The notes beneath the pieces were generated by a model. It saw only the letters and a program-made list of their open reading frames with translations, searched no databases and was not told where the DNA came from. A stretch of DNA of 64,000 nt. It comes from Pelodera strongyloides. Taxonomy: Eukaryota > Nematoda > Chromadorea > Rhabditida > Rhabditidae. Each line of letters starts with the position of its first letter. Position 1 is the stretch's first letter. The stretch is from the NCBI GenBank assembly GCA_036852015.1, contig JAANDG010000347.1, positions 1-64,000 of the forward strand, given 5' to 3'. Below, one piece after another: positions 30,571-43,736 of the stretch. A program made the position numbers and the translations under genes.

Positions 30571-33500
30571 CTATCTCTTAACAGTCTCTTCATTAATAAG
30601 TTCTGGTTTCTGATCGACAACCATAAGTTCCTCCTGCTCAGCACTGATTGGCTCAATGAGTTCGGCGACCGCATCATGTGCTGCAGTGGGCAACAAGTGT
30701 TCCATGTCATCAACGAAGTGCTGCTGAAATCAAAACAAACCATTCTCGCAACAATTTACCACCATACGCCCTAACACGTTATGCCCTAACATGCAATTCC
30801 ACAAAGGTTTCCAAGCTGTAACCACGAAAAAAAACATTTCCAGTGGGCGAACAACTTGTTAATGTCACGTGGCTTAGGGCATAAACCCCTATCGTAAATG
30901 AGGCCGACAGCTTGTAGTGAACGAAATATAACGTTCGATCGGTATGCCACACTCAAGAATGGAAATTTGCACTGGTCTCAACAGGATCTGAGTCGATGAT
31001 GCCGCTACAGTTCTAAGCCAGCCTAAGTATACGAGTTATGAAACCTTACCTCATCATGTTGTTCCTGATTCTGATCCTCGCTTACGATTTCCACACCGTA
31101 TTCATTTTTTATATTCTGTAGAAGCCGATGCTCGTCTTTCATCAGAAGCACTCGCCACAAAGCGTCCATAACCTAGATAACGAACAGACTATATAATAAT
31201 ATAAACAAAGAACAAAGGACATCATTCCTCGGACGACAACGCTAAAAGCAGACAAATTCACCATAAACCACCAAACGAAGTTGGGAGTCTCTCAGGATCA
31301 GGATAATGATAGTCTCAAAACAAACAGTTTGAAATACGACGTCACCAATAAGTTATTGGTGCTGGACGACGGGCTTAGGCTATGCCAATAATATTCCTGA
31401 AAACCCCCGTACGTTTCGCTCCTAAACGAACATAGACAAATAGACCCCACCTCGTCCTCGCTGCGTGCATCCAGCTGATAGGAAGCAAAGTCGAAGATCG
31501 CATTGAGTTTCCGTCGCAAGCGATCGACGACCACGTCGGTGGGCACATTTACTGCCTTGGCCTGCTGTTCGGAGGAAGGCGTTCCAGCATCAGCAGGAGT
31601 AGACGAACTGGCTGTGGGTTGATCGTCACTAAAGGGGAGAATTTAAAGATAACATAGGTCAATAAAAGTTCTCTCTGTCAGCATCCAACTTCTGAATGAT
31701 AAACAATGTAACTCACGTTGAGTCCACCTTCACTTGCCATGTGTCCCTTTGTTCAATATCGCCGCGTCGCATTGCCTGAAAAAAGTAACACTCATTGTCA
31801 GGATGCGTTTTTTTGACTGGGCCCACAGGGGTTCTAATTGGAAAGGTAAAAAAAAACTGTTTGTTTACGGGAAGACCTTACGAATAGGAAACAAAAATTC
31901 ACTTTCTCACACAGTCCAACTAGAACTCCCAAAACAAACACGCTTCGCACTAGTCATTTAAATATGGTTATGTGGTTCACAGCCAATATCCCCAACAGGT
32001 GTACCACTTTTGGTGATTTTTTTGCAAGATGGGTGGGAAAACACCGAGATAAGGCAACACCTATGGAAACAAAAATGTGGCATTTCATCATATATGTCAT
32101 TCCCCACTGTGATGACACACAATACCAAACATTCGATTGCGACTCGTGAATGTTTATAATAAAAAGTGTTGGGAGGCGCCCAGTCAGAGTCTGATTAATA
32201 CACAAACAAAGCGCGATACATTAACAATCGAAAGAGCAAATAGTCAAATAGTAGTCAGAAATGTTTCATAATGCAGAGTGATAATTTAAAATGAAACATC
32301 AAAATCCAGCCAGATTGCCAGACCAGAGGGAAAGAGCATAACCATCTTAACAGATATCATGGCCGGCTTCCAAACGTTTGGCATGGTAATTCATGAGAGT
32401 GCAAGCTGCAAAAGAAATGTCAACGACATACTGCTTTGACAAAAGAAACTTTACTCATACTACTATCTTTCCAACTTATTCATGGAGCGTGCAAATATAC
32501 ACATGTCATGAATGCCCCTTATTCGCAAAATAAAATATACGCTAATTTCAAATTTCAAAACTACCATTCTGAATAATTCACTCAAGTGCGAGTTGATTTC
32601 CGTGTCAGTCCCTGTATTTGGCTCGGGGGAATTGGGAACGGGGCACACCATATGTTTGTGCACTATTTCTACACTCTCTACCAGTCTCACATTCTCTCTC
32701 GTTCAACTTTTTTCGCTCGTGCAACTCACCGCGCGCTGAGATAGAATAGGGAGAGAGGGGAGAAGAGACGATTTTCTATAGAGGAGAGATGATTCGCAAA
32801 ACACGTATACAAAACATTGTCGGCATGCAAGAGCGAAACATCCAGTCAGAGTGAGTCGAAAAAGAAGCAGAGGTAATCGACCACATGTCCGTGGTGATAG
32901 ACGGAGAGAAAGCGAGATAACCGAGAGTCGAATTTCGGTCGCAATACTTACGAAAACACTGCTCTCGCAAATTGAGAGAAAAAGACACAGAGAGATGGAC
33001 AGAGGAGAAAAAGACACAGAGAGAGGGTCAGAGGGAGGCGCGATAAGCCTGTTCACGGCCTCTTTCAATCACAAAGGTCTGAATCTGGTTGACCGAGTGT
33101 GAGCGCCGCTAAGCTGAGCTGAGCACGATTGAGCAACTCATTCCAATTCCTCTGCCTTTCCTCCAGTAACACGTATTTAGATAACCAGCATACCAACGTT
33201 AATCTACAACTAAACCGTCAGCTATTCTAAAAGGAGTCGTCAAGACTGTACTAGGTTTCACTGGTCCATAACACCTCAATGCAATGCTTCACCTCGTCAA
33301 AAAAATTCTAAAAAGCTGTTTTCTTGAATGACAGTGAAAGTTCTGAAAATTTTACCAAAATAATAATATCTGTCATATGTATGTAACATAAGCCTTGATT
33401 TTCAACATAGAACAATAAACTCACGTCCAGGAGAGCACAATAGTCAACACGAACTCGCTGAAGTTTCATTCCACCCTAAGAAAGATACAGTATAGCAGTA

Positions 33501-36500
33501 GTGCACATAGTGCCATTTTACAAAACAGCATAATTGCACAGAAAAACTAAACAAATCTCAGTGATACTCTTGAATCACCCACCTCATCAAAGTATTGACC
33601 ACCCAAATTAGCTAGTGAAAGTGAGCCGTGATTCCTCCGCTGCAATTTATAAACGTAATGATGAAACACATTGTAAAAAGAAACAAATTAACAAAACGAA
33701 AATAGTATACATTTATATACATACACCCCAAGAACAACGAAATTATAAAGACATAAAAGATCCAAAAACTAAATAAGTCAACACAAAATACAAAACGAAC
33801 CCGTGTAAACGTGTCAGGTCTATGCCACTCCTCCGTCTTGTCCTGCACCTAGAAGTACAAATTCTGAATAAACAATGATGATTGGATTTGTGAGGATATG
33901 CTGCTATGCGCTATGCATCAGACAACAATAATATCAGACATCAATAATACAGTTAACACAAAAATTACTATAGTAGGAATCGGTCCGGGCTCGTCGTATA
34001 TGTAAAATACCAGTATATTGCCAAGGAACTGCCGATCCTGCATCACGTAATATACCTGAAAACGTCAACCATTAGACAATCAACAATATAAGCTGAGGGT
34101 GACAGGAATATTCAACTGGTCATCTAGTAAACGTCTGATACGCCTATAATTAAAATATTCAACAAGGGACCACGTCACATACCCGTTTCTTGAGCCTGTT
34201 GCATCTAGGCAACGTTGCGGTGTAGACGTTGAGTGAAAACTCGGGCTGCTCGTCCCGACCGACCTGTGCAGAGACAGTCAATTCACCCGTTTCTGTCCTG
34301 AGTAGAGCGAATTTCTTCGTTTTTGGCCGAATGAAAACTTCCCGACCTGAAACTTCCCATACCATTGTCAGTATTCATATGTGCGAAAGTGTGTCTCGGG
34401 GTTCTTATCGTCCTCTCGGTTTTGTTTTACGCTATGGAAATCGAAAGCGGTTTCGAAAATAAAACACACATCTCTCAGAATCACAAACCTTTACTCCCCA
34501 CACTCCAGGGCATCAATCCGTCGCAGCCAATCTTCGCCAAACCATCGAATGTGTCAAACGCGGTGCTCGCATTCACAAAGAAAACATAAGCTCCAGTGTC
34601 CGAGATGAGCGGTGGAAGTTTTGGCATGTGTCCGTTTAAACCACCCGTCGACCGCCTGCAAAATGATTCCTTACCTGGGCACTTACCATCACAGAACACG
34701 AACTCATCAGAATGAAATTCTAGGAGCTCGATTCTTTAATCTACATACACCATTGAATAATAACAAATTAAACACCTACACAAGCATCGGCTGATTGACA
34801 CAATAGTCTAGCAACTTCTGCTTTTCGTAGATAAACCGCATGTCGATCACTCGGAAGCAAATCGCGTCTCCATCCGCAGTCACTATACGATCAGTCACAT
34901 CAAACTGCAACAAATTTTTCAGATACACGGACCGGAAATGCAATGCAAGAAGTTATTGGCAATTGGCAATTCTGAATTACCAATTCAAAACTAATTTAAT
35001 GCAACGCTAATAATAAACGTTGGTCATCGCGATATTCAATAATTAGCTAATTTGTGCCTTTATAATAAAACAAAACAGGGAAAAGAGGCGGTATTAGAGT
35101 TTAGAGCAAAGGGGCAGGACATTTCAAAGAACTCACCAACTCTGAGTTGCTCGCCTCGGCTGGGATCATCGGAGGTCGGGGCATCTGTGAATAAATAATG
35201 AATAACGAACTAAAACTTCTCCAATTTCCATATTTCCAATAAGCGCTGCTAGCTGCTGGAGGCTGGAGTTCTTTCACCAGATACTAGTAAACCCCAAATG
35301 GGAACAAACGAAACGGAACGGTAAAACTTACTTCTACCAGCAAAAAGGTTAACGCTTTTTTGAATGAATTTTTTGGACGAACTGACGAACTATTCAGCTA
35401 CTTTTTGTTTTGTTTGTAGTTTGTGATGTGATGAGACACAATACTTAATCAACAAACCTTCAGTGGAACCGTTGGCAGACTTTTGAGGTTTATCTGAGGG
35501 AGAGGACCCGCCTCAACGAAGGAATAGGCAATCACAATATTACCGACGACAACATTTTCATCTCGATCCAGCACGTAGTACACCTAAAAGTTTGCACATT
35601 ATGCCTCGATAGCGATAGCAATCAAAGTCCCACGCACATCCACACTTTTAACAGATTATGTAACTGTCAGGTTCCCCACTCCCGTCTACCCTGCCGTCTT
35701 GCAGTGTCGTAAATAACCGCGCAAGTGCTATGAAAGAAAATATGAAACTCACCCGTTTCCGTAACCTGGTAAACTTAAAGTGAGTGATGTACGTCTCATT
35801 CAGGACGTAGCGCACTTTCGGATCGTACGATTGCTGGAAAATAAAGAACATTGTAAACTTGTCCTAAACAAACAGAGTCGCAGCTAGAAAGAATCGCCAT
35901 TCTATATGCCCTCAGCACTGCATACGGAATATTGTTAAAACAACTGCAAAATTAGTCACGTTAGAAACGAGTTTTACAAAAAAAGCTGAATTAAAATACC
36001 TTTGATCCAATGTTCACAAATAATCCATCGTCAGTTTTTTCAAGTCCATACCGGGTAACTTTCGCATTCTTTATTAAGGCCTTCTTTGAACCAGTTGGAG
36101 CAGCTGAATGAACATGAGTCATCTTAGAATATATGTGTCACATAAAGTGTTCATTTTGAAATACAAACGAACTTCAAATAAAGGACGTCGACGTCATGGT
36201 ACCCAAACTACGTTTAGAGAGAAAACAAAATAGCAACGAGCAACCATAAATCTCATCACGTAAATGGCCTGTTGCGCTTTAGGGACAAACCATTCTCCGT
36301 TCCATGTTTCCTTACGTTCCATTACCATTACTCTAGTTTATTGTCATAAAAACACATGCAAGCACGTACCGGCAGTTCCACTCCACGGACTGAGGAGATC
36401 CTTGTTGATAAGCTTCATGTCGGTGTCCCTTCCATCGACAAAGAACACAAAAGAATCCACACCGGGCACAAGAGGTGGGCATTGTGGCCGGTCGAGCATC

Positions 36501-39500
36501 AATAGGCCTCGCTGGGTACTGAAAGCAAGTAAAATTCGTAAATAATAAGAGTCTCGTCTCGTACCAACATCAATAGAATAATCGAAACGAAACGACAGAG
36601 ACTACGAAGAGTTTTACAGGACATCAAACAAGACCTAACACCTTTATTCTCCAATTCAAAATTTTCAAAAATACTACAGAGAAAGTGCCATTTCCACTTG
36701 AGACATAAAACATACATGAACCGAGTGTCGTTGAATATCCACGACAGAACAATGTCTTTCTTTAGAAGCGTCCGTAGATCGAACAATCTCGCGCAACAAT
36801 CCAGTCGTTGACTGTAGCGGACGCTGGCAAACAACTGAAAACATGTATTCTACTTCTAATTAGCGAACGACAAAGATAAGCCGTAAATAAGCACACACAA
36901 CACATATATTTTTATAGGGGAGATAAAGCGTTTATCGGTTTATCATAAACTCCTCCCTTCACCATATTGCTTAAAGAGCGTTTCACGAAACAAAACAAAA
37001 CCAAAAATCACAATAACCTTACCGGATTCCCCTGTACCGGTTCCTCGGGTCCATACATCGGCACCAGTTCTTCTAGAACGTCGTCTTGCATAAAAGGCAC
37101 CAGTTGAGGATGTTGCTGTCCCTTTGATGTGGATGGTGTCGACGGTTCTGCCCATTCTTCAAAGTAGACCACTTCGTTGGGATGAACAGATCCCGACGGA
37201 TGATCCAATGATCCGGAATCATCCAGCACCAACTGCAATTAGAGTATTAAGTTATTTCATTACATTATTTTATTAGCTTTCCAATAAAAAACAAAAATAG
37301 GTGTCAAATAAGTATGGCACAGTGAAGAATAACTATTAAAACCTCAGCTCCCGTTGATTCGTCCCCATCTACTCCAATGTCCACAACCTCCTCTTCGAGT
37401 GAACCAATATCGCCCTCCTATAAAAAGGAATTTTCTCTTAAATTACAAAATCGACGCCTCAAGCTATGCAAGTGAGAATAGGAGTACTGGTATTATATAA
37501 ACATCTAAATGCAAATTCAAACGGTGACAAAATATACATTCCTATCTGTTCATGTCTCGTTCAAAATAGAAGTTCCGAAAAATGGTGACGTAACCAAAAT
37601 CTACCTCAACGATTTCCTCCTGTACATATGGAGGATGAGCAATTCGTGCACGATGTCGAGGTAAGCGTAAGTGTTCGTCAGGATGTAAATAATTGGCGAA
37701 TTTTCCATCTCGATCTATCAATAAACACATACACAAAGTTACAGTTATTCGTTATTATACAATTAGAACTCAATCGGCCACAGTAAACTTACATTTTCTC
37801 TGATCCTGAACACTTAAGGTCAACGATTTGGAAAGTCGAGGAGGTCGAGGTGTGCTTTTTCCGGCCATGCGCATTTGTCGTCGAGCCATGAACACCTAGA
37901 ATTGGAATGCGTAATCGTTTACATATAATCAAACGTTTTTCTATCTGTCTGAACTGACCAGTTTCAAAAAGAACAAAGCTTTCATTGTAAACTGTATGTG
38001 AATGTACTGACCTTGTCAATCTCCGGAATTGCCCCGTCATCTAGATATTCGTAGGAGAAGCAAACTTTTCCCATAGGACAGTCGTTCATTGACACGTACA
38101 TTATCTGCAAGTGAGCAATCAAGAAGATAAAGATGGTTAAAGACTGGAAAGTCAACGGAAGATGAAGCTTATAGTTCTTACTAAATAATCCTTGAGCAAC
38201 AACAATAACACACACACAGTGGGACGTCCTATTCCTATATCCTGAGAAAAAGCTAACAAAAACGCTTGTTCTTCAAAAAAACAAAATTACCAACCCTTTT
38301 TCTCAGCCTCGGGCATCTGCCAAGGTTGGATGTGTACTCGTACAAGAATACATCAAATTCCTTCCAAGATCTCCGATGACATGGTTGCCATCCGTCCTTT
38401 TCTTTTACAAGACCAATTTTGCGCGTCTTCGAATGATATCCTAAAAAAACGACAACTAACGAACTAACTGTCTCATGGGGATCAAGCAGCAAACCAAGAA
38501 AACATGAACCATGAGAAGAACACTAACCAAACGTTGTCCACGGTGATAGATCATCATTGGCAATATCACGGAAATCCGCATTCTCAACAAGAACAAAGAA
38601 ACAGAAAGCGCCCGCTCTGTCAACGAGGGGAGGCATTGCCGGCTTGATTGGAGACATCGTTTCGGCTGGCCTGCAAACATAAAATGATAAATCATTCCGC
38701 AAACAGCCTACATAGATACTATCATAAAGAGACAAACATACATACATACATTTTTATCTCCTATCAGCATAACATCATAAAAACAGAAAATAAGCTTTCA
38801 GCAAAACTTACAACGCATCGGGATCATTGATTAACAGGCGTAACACCAGCTCCTTATCCTTCACCCAGCTCATTGATTCAGGCCGAAGACATCTAGATCC
38901 ATCTGTTAGTTCCAGAATTTCATCCGCGAACTAGAACAAAAGATATTTCATAACAATTTCAAATCGAGATACCGATCGTCAAGTGAAATCAATAAAATTG
39001 TTGAATTGATGCAATTATAAAATAGAGCAACGCTTACCGGATGCTGTTTCCAATCATCTTCCGAGTCATCATCTGAAGGCGCGATTTCTGAAGCAAGAAA
39101 AGGACTGACAATGAGGGCCGAACTTAGGACGAGGGCGGTAGAGGAAGGGAAAAAAAACGAAAAATCAATATTTATGAATAAATACACTAAAAATCCCGGA
39201 ATCTGGTATACTATTTATTTATGTCATAATGAAAGTGGAAGTGGCATGCTTACGTGAAGTAGATTGAGGCGTAGCTAGTCGCAGGGAAGGCCGTGCCCCA
39301 TGATCAACAACAGTCTCCTCAGTTCCAACGTCTAGATCGGAGGAAAACTCCTGAAAAGCCAAATGAAACATTCAATACAAGTCTAATTCATAAGAAATTT
39401 GATTCACTAACAGTCTCCTACTAAACAAACTATGCTTTCGCAACAGGCTCATTGCAGATGCAATAGAAGAAGTGTGTATTCGCATCTCATGACCCTAAGT

Positions 39501-42500
39501 AATATTGCCTTGTAATTATATGATTGAAATAAAAACGGATAGACATACCATTCCATCGATATCAGCCTTGGCAGCGTCCCCTCCAAACTCAGCCGCAATG
39601 ATCGCAGTATTCAGCCACTTTCGGGACGACGACCAAATTTTGCGGCTTACTTTTGGCTGAACAAAAAAAATATAACAGATGGTAGTCATAATATAGATAA
39701 CCTGACCCCCAATGAATATTACTCACATAATCATTGTGTATTGTTCTATAGTTACTAAAACAAAAGGAGCAACCTTTATCGCCGTGCATTCTTCAATCAT
39801 TTTCTCAACACGGGGCATCAACGTAGGTGGCGGGCCATCTTCCGTGTATTCATAAATAATGACAATATCTCCAATAACAACATTATCTCGCGATACATGG
39901 TAGACCTGAAACATTGAACTCATTACTCATGTAGATACGAATGACCCGGCTTGAAGAACTCTAGAAGACACAGTTTGAAGAACTCCCTAATTCCTAAAAG
40001 CCACTGTGCTACTCTCGGTTTGACACCGTAAATAGGGTAACTATGGGGTTGACATCGTAAGTGGGGGCGAAGAGCCCAGAGGACATACCGATGGACCTCG
40101 AATACTTATTACGCTTAACAGTTTCCCTACGCACCAATCGTGAATTTCTGAGCTCTCATATGAGAAACCACTTTTTATACGTTTTCCGTAGTACTTTTTA
40201 GACATGTTTTCCGTGTCAAATCATATGCTTAGGTTCAGGCTTAGCCTCACAGATGCTACTGGGGCCAAAATACCACAACATTGTATATACTGAACTGACC
40301 CTTTTCCGCAATCGCAAGCACCTTGGATGTACGGCATAATACTCATGTAATCGGTAGAGCGCTTCCTCGCCACTCTTCAAAAACACAGTTTTATACCGGC
40401 CCGCCTCCAGCCTCACGGGAATTGTTCGGGATTTTGCTCTTTGTATCACATTTACTGAAAAAAAAAAGAATTCGTAGGATACACATGTCATCCACAGAAA
40501 TTTGGTCACATGCAAGTAGTATAACTCTTCAGGCTCTCGTACACTCACACTTCACGAATACTTCTAGTGGAATGCTGTTCGAACACACCATGTCACTCCA
40601 ACTCCCAAACACCGTAAACAACGAAGAAACGTACGAGAAGGGTCTTCGGGCCTGAGTGCAATTGTATTGTGACTCCAAGGCGAAAGAGCATCAGATCTAC
40701 ATGAGATCGCATCTTGAAGGTTGCCATTCACGATGTAAACAAAGGTGGCGGCATGCCGAACCAGGGGAGGCATCACTGGGAAGAAATTGTTCACCCAACC
40801 GAGCTGATGACTAGAACGATGGAAAATGAAATACAAAAAAACTGCCGTAGAATGACGACTTACACTTACAAGTACTCGACGTTACCCATATCTATGCTTA
40901 TGATCTTATTATATAAAGTTGGGAGCTTTGTTTGTTTGTGCGTTTGTTTGATTGTACGTTTGGATGATGTGCGTTACGCTCAGGAAGTAGGATTGGTTCA
41001 GTAGTTCATGTTCCCATGCGCTGAGCCAATCTCACATCCCGAGCGCCCCTCTCACAAAAGCCCGAACAAGGCTGCATATATAGAGCCGAACAAGGCTGCA
41101 ATGTATGTGCCGTATCAGCCGTGCGAGTTGGCGGCGCTCAAAGTACTACGAGAAAACTACAAAGAACATGCAGATCTAGAGCAACAAAAAGAATAACAAA
41201 GCGAGGATTTTAGCATATGATTCATACTCTAATTTTTTGTACTTTTGAATCCACGTTTCACCTATGCATAACTAAAATAAGTGTAATAGAAAGTCGCCTC
41301 GCGCGGCCGGCCGGTATACTATAATGTATTGAAGCTTTTTTTGGGGGCGCCCTTTTTTTGGGGGCGCCGCGGCTCACTGGCAAAGTTCTCGTCTCTCACC
41401 CATACGACCCGGGTTCGAATCCCGCCCAGTGCTATCATCTTGCAAACATGCCACGGCGTCGGGAATAAAGTTAAGGCGCTCCCCTTGCCTAGCCTCAGGA
41501 CGGACGTTTCGCTCTGTAATCTATGTATTCCGTCCTCCCTACATTCGACAATGGTCACTTCCCTGCCCTCTACCCTCTACTCTCTACGGGACACATCGGC
41601 CAAGAGACACCGCCCGGATTGGAACTACAATGAAGATCCCCGACTTCTGGAAAAAAAACGGGATCCTGGATTCTACATGCTTAAGTCTATGTGTGATGAT
41701 TGTATGTCTGAATAAAGTGGTATTCATAAAAAGCTGCCAGAAAGTTGGCTACAAGCGCTACAAAGACCAAAGTTCAGTGCATCCAAACTTTAAAAAAAAT
41801 CTGCTGATCCACTGGAAGAGTAGCGCTGAGTACTCTCTATTCGCTAGCTTGTTATGCTTCACAAACTTCACATTCACCGTATTCATAATTCATATGCATA
41901 TTCAAATTCAAAAACACCAAAACACAAAACTTACGCTGTTCGGCTGAAATTCGCAGCAAGATCCACTAGAATATCCTTCTTAATGAACAATGGAACCTTG
42001 TCGCATTGCACAGACATGTATCTTTCACCGTACTGAGATACAGATGGCGCCATAGATGAGAACTAGAAGTGTGAAAATATAATGTATAATGTACGTTCAA
42101 AAACTTCGCTGAACAAAATATCAACATATACTTAGGGTTTAAAAGAAACCAAAACAACAAACTGCAAAACCTACCAAATGCTTAAATTTCCCCTGATCGT
42201 CATCAAAATTAAAATGTGTGGTCTCATCATCAAAAGTGAATCCTGAATCGCCCGCCTCTTCAAGTGAAGGCATATCGGGAGTCTGCTCATGGAAATTCCC
42301 AACAACATAGCCATCGTCGACGCATACCTTAATAGTATATAGTATGAAATTTTTCAAGCAGAAGGGTTTTCCCCTATTTTCTATGATGCGACCCTGAATA
42401 AAGACAGTGAGAGAGTTTAGAGAACAAAAAAACACAGGGTACCTCCTCATCGTCCGCAGGTATGTCTTCGGAAAAATGAATAGGCGAAGGCAGCGGTGAA

Positions 42501-43736
42501 ATTTCCGGTGCAGAATCGTCTCCCTGTATAGTATTCTTTAATAGAATTCTGGTAAGAGGCACAAAATGACTAACGAGCACTAGCCAGTAGTCTTTATATA
42601 ACAACCGCAACATTCTGAATTCTGAGCAAAACACAATATTATGCCTGAGGGAAATTAAATATGAGTGAGGCAAATTAGCCACATTTGCAAGCAATTGCAC
42701 ATGCCATGGGAATGCACTACTAGAGATGAAACCATGAAACATTGACTAACAACCAAATATCAACCGATTATACCGCGTGAAACTATAAACAACTTACACT
42801 TGCAACCGAGCTCGGTATATCCTCGTAAACCGGCTTCTTTTTCGGGCGTCCACGACCTCTTCTCTGCACGGGGCTATTTACATTATCCACAGATTTTCCA
42901 TCTTCAGAAAGCCATCGAGCACTAGGCGGACGACCTCTCTTCCTTCTCACTTGATAGTGCGCTCCACCAACAACATCGATCTGCACAAGATACAAGGCAC
43001 ATATACGAAAAATCATAAAGATAAAATATGTACGAGGGGTCGAGAACAGCGCACCACGGTGCTGCACACGTCCACACAAATCGATAAATTTACGAAGGCA
43101 ACCTGTAATTTTGACTTCAATAGCCAGCCGTGAGCATGAGGATACTGTAAATTAATTAAGCCCAATTTTTGTTCAAGAAAACACGCAAGTAACTGAAGTA
43201 CACAAAACTCTTCACTTACAGGTTCGGTGACTGCTTCTTCCACCACAGTATTACTGTAACGGGACTTCTTGTGTTGATTCGGGGCTGACAGTGAGATAAA
43301 CGCGTCATCGCAGAGTTCAAATGTGGAACCCGACGGACCAACGACATCAACTAGCTGAAATTAGGGTCATTTCAAGCACATCATAACATATGACGGCGGT
43401 GGAAGAACACATAGAAACCCAGTTATCAACATAACGCGTAATAGGCGAAGATAGCTACAAACCAACACTATATAATTAGCAGAAGTCCGCGCGTCGAATA
43501 AAGCACAAATCATCTCCGAAGGCTACTGTTAAACGTTTTCGCTGCACATGTTGATGTCACTATCCTAAACGGCCACCTCCGATGTACGCTGTCACATAGC
43601 ATTTTAAACCGACCTCGTCCTCCTCGGCTATTTCTTCATCCTCCATCTTAAGTGGATGACGGCTGCCGGACCTGCATGGATCAGGAGTGGGGGAAAATCT
43701 ACGAGGCGTTCGGGGCACTCGTCCGCTCACGCTCAT
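30571..43736 (-). CDS. Large 40-exon protein with AT-hooks and four repeated units; function unknown
   Basis: Forty exons keep one frame with matching phases (about 1,524 codons). In order: 43614-43736, 43220-43354, 42798-42980, 42443-42523, 42175-42393, 41935-42062, 40635-40810, 40300-40454, 39774-39905, 39549-39656, 39254-39350, 39038-39087, 38812-38930, 38528-38670, 38295-38440, 38012-38104, 37793-37895, 37605-37714, 37343-37417, 37023-37232, 36716-36834, 36370-36518, 36000-36103, 35753-35833, 35458-35583, 35137-35184, 34780-34904, 34489-34655, 34183-34346, 33969-34055, 33801-33848, 33583-33639, 33425-33475, 33262-33292, 32352-32405, 32126-32190, 31717-31775, 31451-31628, 31050-31172, 30571-30723. 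Two AT-hooks (KRGRPPSARW, RRGRGRPKKK) suggest DNA binding. Four tandem units share PPLVxxAxxFVFFV, DxLSPW, (L)RLRKR and VYYVxxD...GxIVxxY. The C-terminus (exons 34-40) is unlike the repeats, helical and acidic. I do not recognise the family; a nuclear or chromatin role is only an inference. The exon 7 donor and exons 34-36 are the least certain parts. Confidence 0.8.
33969..34904 (-). other. Repeat unit 4 of the 40-exon protein
   Basis: Exons 34780-34904, 34489-34655, 34183-34346, 33969-34055. Motifs: LPPLISDTGAYVFFVN, CDGLMPWSVG, LPRCNRLKKR, VYYVMQDRQFLGNILVFYIY. Exon-end phases 2, 1, 0, 0. Confidence 0.85.
35458..36834 (-). other. Repeat unit 3 of the 40-exon protein
   Basis: Exons 36716-36834, 36370-36518, 36000-36103 plus 35753-35833, 35458-35583. 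Motifs: CPPLVPGVDSFVFFVDG, KDLLSPWSG, FTRLRKR, VYYVLDRDENVVVGNIV. The third exon of the unit is split by an extra intron; phases otherwise 2, 1, 0, 0. Confidence 0.85.
38012..38930 (-). other. Repeat unit 2 of the 40-exon protein
   Basis: Exons 38812-38930, 38528-38670, 38295-38440, 38012-38104. Motifs: MPPLVDRAGAFCFFV, NDDLSPWTTFG, LGRCPRLRKR, IMYVSMNDCPMGKVCFSYEY. Exon-end phases 2, 1, 0, 0. Confidence 0.85.
39774..42062 (-). other. Repeat unit 1 of the 40-exon protein
   Basis: Exons 41935-42062, 40635-40810, 40300-40454, 39774-39905. Motifs: MPPLVRHAATFVYIVNG, SDALSPWS, HPRCLRLRKR, VYHVSRDNVVIGDIVIIYEY. Exon-end phases 2, 1, 0, 0. The intron 40811-41934 is enlarged by a SINE. Confidence 0.8.
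41340..41716 (+). mobile_element. tRNA-derived SINE in an intron of the 40-exon gene
   Basis: The head has GGGGGCGCC twice and CGCGGCTCACTGGCAAAG (A-box-like); the B box is GGGTTCGAATCCC near 41410. A non-tRNA body of about 290 bp follows and ends near GAATAAAG (41710). On the reverse strand it gives the GGIRTR-type pseudo-peptide. It differs from the tRNA-like element at 7977. Extent at the 3' end is a guess. Confidence 0.7.
42798..42980 (-). other. Two AT-hook motifs
   Basis: KRGRPPSARW and RRGRGRPKKK, 25 residues apart in one exon, fit the GRP-core AT-hook that binds the minor groove of AT-rich DNA. Best functional hint for this gene. Confidence 0.8.

Noticed and set aside
30343..30774. 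143-codon plus-strand frame
   Set aside because: Antisense to the last exon of the 40-exon gene, whose frame and phases fit.
41319..41558. Minus-strand reading frame with GGIRTR
   Set aside because: Same artefact, from the SINE at 41340.
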